DNA of 17,039 nucleotides from Methanosarcinales archaeon (lineage in GTDB: Archaea > Halobacteriota > Syntropharchaeia > Alkanophagales > Methanospirareceae). The notes under the pieces are model-generated. The model saw only the letters and a list, made by a program, of their open reading frames with translations. It was not told where the DNA came from and ran no database searches. The translations under genes were made by a program, and so were the position numbers. This document shows, in pieces, positions 12,659 to 17,039 of this stretch. Numbering within the stretch: the first letter of the stretch is position 1; every line of letters starts with the position of its first letter. The DNA lies in contig JAENXH010000010.1 in the NCBI GenBank assembly GCA_016649585.1, positions 1 through 17,039 on the forward strand. Reading direction: 5' to 3'.

Positions 12659-13927
12659 CTACGTCGGTCTGGCTCCTACTTCCTTTACTACCTCGTTATA
12701 TATCCCAAGTGTGCATGCCGCGATTTTATCCCAGTTGCTATAGCGCTCAATGCTTATCCTTCCCCTTTCCCCCATCGCCTTCGCTCCTTCTACATCTTCA
12801 AGTAAACGACACATTTCCCATGCGAAGTTTACCGGAATGCTACCGTCAGCTAAAACGCCAGTCTGACCGCTTCCTGAAGGAACCATATATTCACACGTGC
12901 AACAAATGCTCTTTGCTCCCACGATAATGGGCTTCCGCATTGCCATGGCCTCTAATGAAATGATGCTGCAGGGGCCGTAGAGAGAAGGACAAACAACCGC
13001 GTCAGACGCTCCATAATGAATGATCCTCTCTTCCTCCGTCACAACTTCAAACCGCGTCTGTACGTTAGCTTCGATCTTCAAGTCCTTTATCCGGCTGGAA
13101 ACTTTTCGCTCTAACTCCCCTCTCCCCAGTATAACGAGTTTTGCCTCGGGATGCTTACGCACTACCATCTGCGTTGCTTCCAGCAGGTTGATGATATCAC
13201 GTTCATGCGCCAAGTCTCCTACGAAGAGCAGCATCTTCTCTTTTCGCTCAATTCCGTAGCGCATCCTTACCGCCGTTATGGTCCCTGTATCAACCTTCCC
13301 TGGATCGTATTTTGCTACATCGATAGCATTCCAGCAGACGTGGAGCTTTCTCGCATCAAAGCCATGCATGATGAGATACTCATGGAGGGGGTGACATACG
13401 GTTATTACACGATCGGCAGCCTGCGCCGCCGTTTCTTCAATATGGCGAATAATCGTTGTATCTCGTATAGCGGAGCGATCGCCCTCGATTGAATGAAGAT
13501 GAAACACAAACGGTAAGCCGGTCTCTTCCTTTACTATCACCCCGGCGATTGCACTCAGCCAGTTGTGTGCGCAGATGAGGTCAAACGGTTCTTTCTCTTT
13601 CTTTACGAATTCGTTCGCAAATTTAGCCGCACTGAGGATATTGTATATGAGCACATCGTTGAAGAATTTGTTCTCGGTGCTCAATCGTAGCAGGTTCTGC
13701 ATGGTGAGCACTTGGGGGAGCACGCTGCTTCCGTTCACCAACAGAGGTCTATGCACGTCAATGCCGTTTAAAGTCTCTCGCGTCTTTAAGGTGCCATCAT
13801 TCATCGTAAAAACCGAAATATCATGTCCTCCGACGTTCTTCATCGCGTGGCAGATATTCTCAGCATACATTCCCAGGCCGCTCACCACCCGTGGAGGGTA
13901 CTCAGACACAAAAAACCCTATCTTCAC
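12659..13927 (-). CDS. GT4-like glycosyltransferase, diverged tandem duplicate
   Basis: A 422-residue GT-B protein clearly paralogous to its neighbour at 13924-15183 (shared SVFTMNDGTLKTRETL, FFNDVLI, IHYGA). The GT4 donor site is altered: VGRLTAVKG of the neighbour is VGDLAHERD here (R to D238, K to R243), and the first Glu of E-x7-E is Gly (GPCSIISLE, G318). The acceptor-side HSTEWG is HSIEGD (145-150). It may be a non-catalytic partner or have a changed donor; the frame is intact and the fold residues are conserved, so it is not simply decaying. The GTG start at 13927 overlaps the upstream stop as GTGA, with GGGGGTGA 10 bases before it, so translation is coupled. It is the last gene of the operon. 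Confidence 0.8.
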   Translation of the reverse strand: MKIGFFVSEYPPRVVSGLGMYAENICHAMKNVGGHDISVFTMNDGTLKTRETLNGIDVHRPLLVNGSSVLPQVLTMQNLLRLSTENKFFNDVLIYNILSAAKFANEFVKKEKEPFDLICAHNWLSAIAGVIVKEETGLPFVFHLHSIEGDRSAIRDTTIIRHIEETAAQAADRVITVCHPLHEYLIMHGFDARKLHVCWNAIDVAKYDPGKVDTGTITAVRMRYGIERKEKMLLFVGDLAHERDIINLLEATQMVVRKHPEAKLVILGRGELERKVSSRIKDLKIEANVQTRFEVVTEEERIIHYGASDAVVCPSLYGPCSIISLEAMAMRKPIIVGAKSICCTCEYMVPSGSGQTGVLADGSIPVNFAWEMCRLLEDVEGAKAMGERGRISIERYSNWDKIAACTLGIYNEVVKEVGARPT

Positions 13928-15183
13928 GGCTTATCTTTCACCCCCTTGATGACGTCCTCATAGATGCCAAGGGTATAGGCTGCGATTTTATCCCAGGTGA
14001 AATACTTTTCCGCCAGTTTCCTCGCTCTTTCACCCATTTTACGCGCTTCTTCCGTGTCTTCAAGCAGGGACTTTATCCCCCATGCGATATCTGCAGAATC
14101 GTTACCATCGACATGAATCCCTGTTTGGTCAGGGCCTGAGGGGATAACCGAATCCCGAAATCCACTGGTGCCTTTAGCACCAACGACAAGGGGCTTTCCC
14201 ATTGCCATCCCTTCTAACGCAACAATGCCGAACGGCTCGTAGACAGACGGGGCAACAAAGATATCGCAAGCACCGTAGTGCACTATCCGTTCCTCTTCAC
14301 TTACAAACTCAAACCGTGTCTTCACGTTATCCTTCAAATTCAAGACAGTTATGAGATCTGAAATAGTGCGCTCTAATTCACCCACTCCAAGTATAACCAG
14401 TTTCACCTCAGGATGCTTGCTGATGACCGTTGGCATTGCCTTTACCAGGTTCACGACACCTTTTACCGCAGTCAATCGCCCGACGAACAGAATCATCCGC
14501 TCATCCGGACTTATTCCGTATCTGCTCTTCAGTCTTATAATATCTTCATCGGCAACCTTGGTGGGATCATACCTATCCGTACGAATGCCGTTCCAGCAAA
14601 CCGTTATTTTATCTGCTGCGATGCCATGCCTTACGAGATCCTCTTGCATTGGGTAACTGACCGTGATAATCCTATCCGCCGCATCGGCCGCGGTCTTCTC
14701 GATATGAATAACGGTATCCGAGCCACCACCAAGTGCGCGACCCCATTCGGTGGAATGGAAATGGAAGACGAACGGAAGATGTGTCTCTCGCTTCGCCATG
14801 ATACCCGCCATTGCACTCAGCCAGTCATGTGCGCAGATAAGGTCAAACTTATACCGTTCGTGTTTTATAAGCTGGTTAACGAATTTCGTCGCGCTGAGAA
14901 TGTTCGATATGAGCACATCGTTGAAGAATTTTATCCCCGTGCCCCACCGTCTCAAATCCTCGGTCATGCAGAGCGGAAGTATGCCGGCTCCGTCCACCAG
15001 CATCGGTCTGTTAACATCAATACCCTTTAAAGTCTCTCTCGTCTTTAATGTTCCATCATTCATGGTAAACACGGAAACATCGTGCCCCAACTTTACCATC
15101 GCTTGCGTGATATTCTCTGCATAGGTTCCCAGGCCACCCACAATTCGCGGCGGATATTCCCAAATGAAAAAGCCAATTCTCAT
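13924..15183 (-). CDS. Glycosyltransferase family 4 (glycogen-synthase-like)
   Basis: A 419-residue GT4 enzyme. GGLG (16-19) in the N-terminal acceptor/nucleotide loop, HDW (119-121), HSTEWG (143-148), VGRLTAVKG (234-242; R236 and K241 for donor phosphates) and EPFGIVALE (316-324; E-x7-E) are all present, so it should be catalytically active. The opening MRIGFFIWEYPPRIVGGLG resembles archaeal glycogen-synthase-like and sucrose-synthase-like GT4 proteins; the actual product could be a storage glucan or a surface or compatible-solute sugar, and sequence alone does not decide. A good ribosome site (GGAGG at 15194-15198) is 10 bases before the ATG. It is the middle gene of a three-glycosyltransferase run behind a winged-helix regulator. 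Confidence 0.87.
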   Translation of the reverse strand: MRIGFFIWEYPPRIVGGLGTYAENITQAMVKLGHDVSVFTMNDGTLKTRETLKGIDVNRPMLVDGAGILPLCMTEDLRRWGTGIKFFNDVLISNILSATKFVNQLIKHERYKFDLICAHDWLSAMAGIMAKRETHLPFVFHFHSTEWGRALGGGSDTVIHIEKTAADAADRIITVSYPMQEDLVRHGIAADKITVCWNGIRTDRYDPTKVADEDIIRLKSRYGISPDERMILFVGRLTAVKGVVNLVKAMPTVISKHPEVKLVILGVGELERTISDLITVLNLKDNVKTRFEFVSEEERIVHYGACDIFVAPSVYEPFGIVALEGMAMGKPLVVGAKGTSGFRDSVIPSGPDQTGIHVDGNDSADIAWGIKSLLEDTEEARKMGERARKLAEKYFTWDKIAAYTLGIYEDVIKGVKDKP

Positions 15184-15283
15184 GTGTCCGGATCCTCCTT
15201 AAAATTGTTTCTGAGAGAAGATATACTTACCGCCCTCATTTTTTCTCCTCTCTACCCGCGCTGGCCACGGGCAGTCACGCACA

Positions 15284-16552
15284 TCACGAATATGAATATT
15301 GCCACAACTCACTTTTCTCTGTTTCTATTTCTATTCCCCGTTCCTGCCATCGCGGTGGTCGGGCAGGAGGAGCCGAAGCTAAAACCTTTTTATATGCCTC
15401 AACCGTAGCCTCCGAAATGGTATCCCAGGTTAATGAACAAACCTTTCGGAAGCCCCGTTCTACCATTCTCTCGAGTTCAACTTTTCTCTGCTCATCCTCT
15501 CCGGCGGATAGAATTTGCAGGATACCTTCCGCAAGGCTTTCGGAATTGTCAGACGGCACTTTTATGCCTTCACCAGCGCATATGAGCTCTGAAAGTCCAC
15601 CAACATCCGATACCACCACAGGGGTCTTGGCCGCCATCGCTTCTAACGCGACGATTCCAAAAGGCTCATATAAGGAGGGCACAGCAACCACATCTGCTGC
15701 TTTCAATAAGCATCTCACGGTGTAATCGTCCAAATAACCCGTAAAAACGACGTGGTTTGACACGCCGAGATACGCAGCGTCTCGTTCCAGGTGCTCTCGC
15801 ATCGGGCCTTCTCCCACAATCACCAGTTTCACCCGCTGCTGTAAATCTGGAGATGCGTTCAAAAGTGTGCGCAACGCTCCGATCAAAACGTTCACGCCTT
15901 TTTGACGAACGAGTCTCCCGATATACACGATCATCGTGGCATCTTTCGAACCACAAAAACGCTCTTTAAGTGCCGCTTTATCTGCGCAGAAATCGAATTT
16001 TGAGACGTCCACTCCATTCGGAAACACGGATATGTTTTCCGTTACTCCAAATAAGCCTTGAACCTCTCGCTTCATGCTCTCACTACACACAATTATATGC
16101 GCCGATGATCGCACCAGCTCCTCTTCCATCTCATGTATAAACATCTGATATCCTTCCTTTATTCCCCGCACCCGCCCAAATTCAGTACTGTGAATCGTCG
16201 AGATCAAGGGCGTTCGGTAGCGAAAGGCCAACGCTATCGCAGCATTACCGACCATCCAGTCATGTGCATGGATTATAGGTGATGCGGTCCCAGCGGATTC
16301 GATAATCGAGACTCCGATTTTCTTCATCTTGTTATTCATAAACGTTATAAAATCGGGTCTACAGACATCAACAGCGATACGACGTACGTGCACCCCCTCT
16401 CTTTCCTCGTACGGGACAGCCCCTAAGGTGACTACGTGCACGTCCGCGCCTTTCCGCGCTAATGCCTTTGACAGCTCATAGACGTGCTCTGCAAGTCCTC
16501 CTATCTTATAGTGGGGGTATTCCCATGAAAGCATCAGTATCCGATTTCGCAT
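15284..16552 (-). CDS. Glycosyltransferase family 4 (glycogen-synthase-like)
   Basis: Starts MRNRILMLSWEYPHYKIGG; GAGAGG lies 11 bases upstream. An alternative ATG seven codons earlier (16573) has no ribosome site and lies 5 bases after the previous stop. From this start it has 422 residues, with GGL (18-20), HDW (97-99), HSTEFG (121-126), IGRLVRQKG (211-219; R213, K218) and EPFGIVALE (296-304). All key GT4 donor residues are intact. The last about 30 residues form a Pro/Arg- then Glu/Tyr-rich tail (APPARPPRW...) outside the usual fold. It is related to, but more distant from, the tandem pair downstream, from which a 100-base gap separates it. Probably part of the same polysaccharide pathway. 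Confidence 0.87.
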   Translation of the reverse strand: MRNRILMLSWEYPHYKIGGLAEHVYELSKALARKGADVHVVTLGAVPYEEREGVHVRRIAVDVCRPDFITFMNNKMKKIGVSIIESAGTASPIIHAHDWMVGNAAIALAFRYRTPLISTIHSTEFGRVRGIKEGYQMFIHEMEEELVRSSAHIIVCSESMKREVQGLFGVTENISVFPNGVDVSKFDFCADKAALKERFCGSKDATMIVYIGRLVRQKGVNVLIGALRTLLNASPDLQQRVKLVIVGEGPMREHLERDAAYLGVSNHVVFTGYLDDYTVRCLLKAADVVAVPSLYEPFGIVALEAMAAKTPVVVSDVGGLSELICAGEGIKVPSDNSESLAEGILQILSAGEDEQRKVELERMVERGFRKVCSLTWDTISEATVEAYKKVLASAPPARPPRWQERGIEIETEKSELWQYSYS

Positions 16553-16578
16553 CGACTTTGTATCCTCTCTCATTTACT

Positions 16579-16773
16579 TCAGTTTAACGAACACCCCCCC
16601 CTCTTCTTGGTGACGAACTCCAGCTTGTCCTCCCGCGCGAGCCAGCCAAGAGCCATATACACGGTGCTCTGTGGCGCTTTAACCGCCGAGGCGACCCCGG
16701 ATATACTTACCCCGCCTCTTTCCTTTAACAAATACCATATCACCCCCGATACCCTTCCTATCTCTTCAATCAT
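16579..16773 (-). CDS. Small winged-helix DNA-binding protein (DUF2582-like)
   Basis: A 64-residue protein, MIEEIGRVSGVIWYLLKERGG... SAVKAPQSTVYMALGWLAREDKL..., made of one winged helix: helices at about 5-16, 20-29 and 33-46, and a wing ending in FVTKKRGGCSLN. It resembles the DUF2582 (PF10771) group of small wHTH proteins common in methanogenic archaea. I chose the ATG at 16773 because GGGGGTGA lies 6-7 bases upstream; an in-frame ATG at 16800 has no such site. It is followed closely by the GT4 genes and is therefore likely to control them, and perhaps itself, through the inverted repeat at 16820-16842. Confidence 0.7.
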   Translation of the reverse strand: MIEEIGRVSGVIWYLLKERGGVSISGVASAVKAPQSTVYMALGWLAREDKLEFVTKKRGGCSLN

Positions 16774-16799
16774 ACAATTCACCCCCTCATTATTATTCA

Positions 16800-16842
16800 T
16801 TATTTGTTCTTATAATAGTTTATGAAACATAAGTATTCATAA
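16800..16842 (-). promoter_or_regulatory. Promoter and candidate operator before the winged-helix gene
   Basis: A TATA-like CTATTATAAG (minus strand, about 16807-16817) lies about 25-30 bp before the expected transcript start. Just upstream is a 7-bp inverted repeat, TTATGAA (16820-16826) and TTCATAA (16836-16842), with centres 16 bp apart. Its position next to the TATA box suits a regulator-binding site, perhaps for the winged-helix protein itself. Inferred from sequence. Confidence 0.4.
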
Positions 16843-16869
16843 GGTAATAGTATCAACTTATGCTTTTTG

Positions 16870-17039
16870 CTATAAGGTACTATATGTGTTCCTCCCGGCA
16901 TTTCTATATCCTAAGATTTCCTCATACACGTCCAGCGTCATTCTCGCTATATTATCCCAGGATAATCCTTCCGCTATCTTTCTTCCGTTCGAGCCCATCC
17001 ATCTTCCCCTGCCGAAATCGGAGAAAATTGTTTTTATCC
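16870..17039 (-). CDS. GT4-like glycosyltransferase, C-terminal fragment
   Basis: The minus strand is open from the window edge to TAG at 16870-16872 (frame beginning at 17037), giving 55 residues. The segment MGSNGRKIAEGLSWDNIARM followed by TLDVYEEIL is the C-terminal signature of GT4 enzymes and matches the ends of the 13924 and 12659 proteins (GERARKLAEKYFTWDKIAAYTLGIYEDVI). The N-terminal bulk lies outside the window, so specificity cannot be judged. About 100 bases separate it from the next start on the same strand, with a new promoter between, so it probably ends an earlier transcript of the same glycosyltransferase region. Confidence 0.7.
   Translation of the reverse strand, partial: IKTIFSDFGRGRWMGSNGRKIAEGLSWDNIARMTLDVYEEILGYRNAGRNTYSTL

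Noticed and set aside
14413..15030. Long plus-strand open frame (205 codons), and other plus-strand frames across 12.6-15.9 kb
   Set aside because: They lie antisense inside well-supported GT4 genes, have no family-like motifs and no consistent ribosome sites; they mirror the codon bias of the real genes.

Overview
The window reads as archaeal chromosome, most likely a euryarchaeote related to methanogens or ANME archaea; the lineage is an inference with modest confidence. The support is TATA-box-like sequences about 25-30 bp before expected transcript starts, several apparently leaderless starts beside strong AGGAGGTGA-type ribosome sites, GTG and TTG starts, a PH1107-like GH130 enzyme and a small archaeal-type winged-helix protein. 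No rRNA, tRNA or CRISPR array was recognised.

Left part (1-5559, minus strand). The window opens with the first 31 codons of a CNNM/CorC-like (DUF21) membrane protein, then a small MscS-like multi-helix membrane protein with a terminator and a structured leader. A carbohydrate block follows, probably as two transcripts: two glycosyltransferases (4423-5559, 3361-4419), then a third (2173-3204) overlapping a GH130 beta-mannoside phosphorylase-like gene (1277-2176). This looks like a locus for making and recycling a mannose-containing glycan.

Centre (5560-10519, plus strand). After a possible bidirectional promoter and a tiny Lys/Glu-rich ORF comes a tight three-gene operon: a fusion of a D-Ala-D-Ala-ligase-like ATP-grasp domain to an M20-peptidase-like domain, a GGT-family Ntn-hydrolase, and an N-formylglutamate amidohydrolase family protein. 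Together they suggest synthesis and trimming of an unidentified amide-linked (glutamyl?) small molecule. The M20 half has lost its catalytic Glu pair and the GGT-like enzyme lacks the classical substrate-carboxylate Arg, so the chemistry is probably not the textbook one. This is the best candidate for an undescribed system here.

Scar region (10520-12658). This is debris from rearrangement: a decayed ISL3-type transposase; the C-terminal half of a second ATP-grasp ligase, joined at a microhomology to a duplicate of the leader and first 22 codons of the MscS-like gene; and a roughly 0.5 kb cassette-like segment holding a zinc-ribbon gene between two related long inverted repeats with short direct repeats outside. 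The segment has partial integron-cassette features, but no integrase is visible.

Right part (12659-17039, minus strand). A winged-helix regulator gene leads a second glycosyltransferase operon of three GT4 enzymes. The last two are tandem duplicates, and the promoter-distal copy has lost key donor-site residues. The C-terminus of a further GT4-like protein enters at the right edge.
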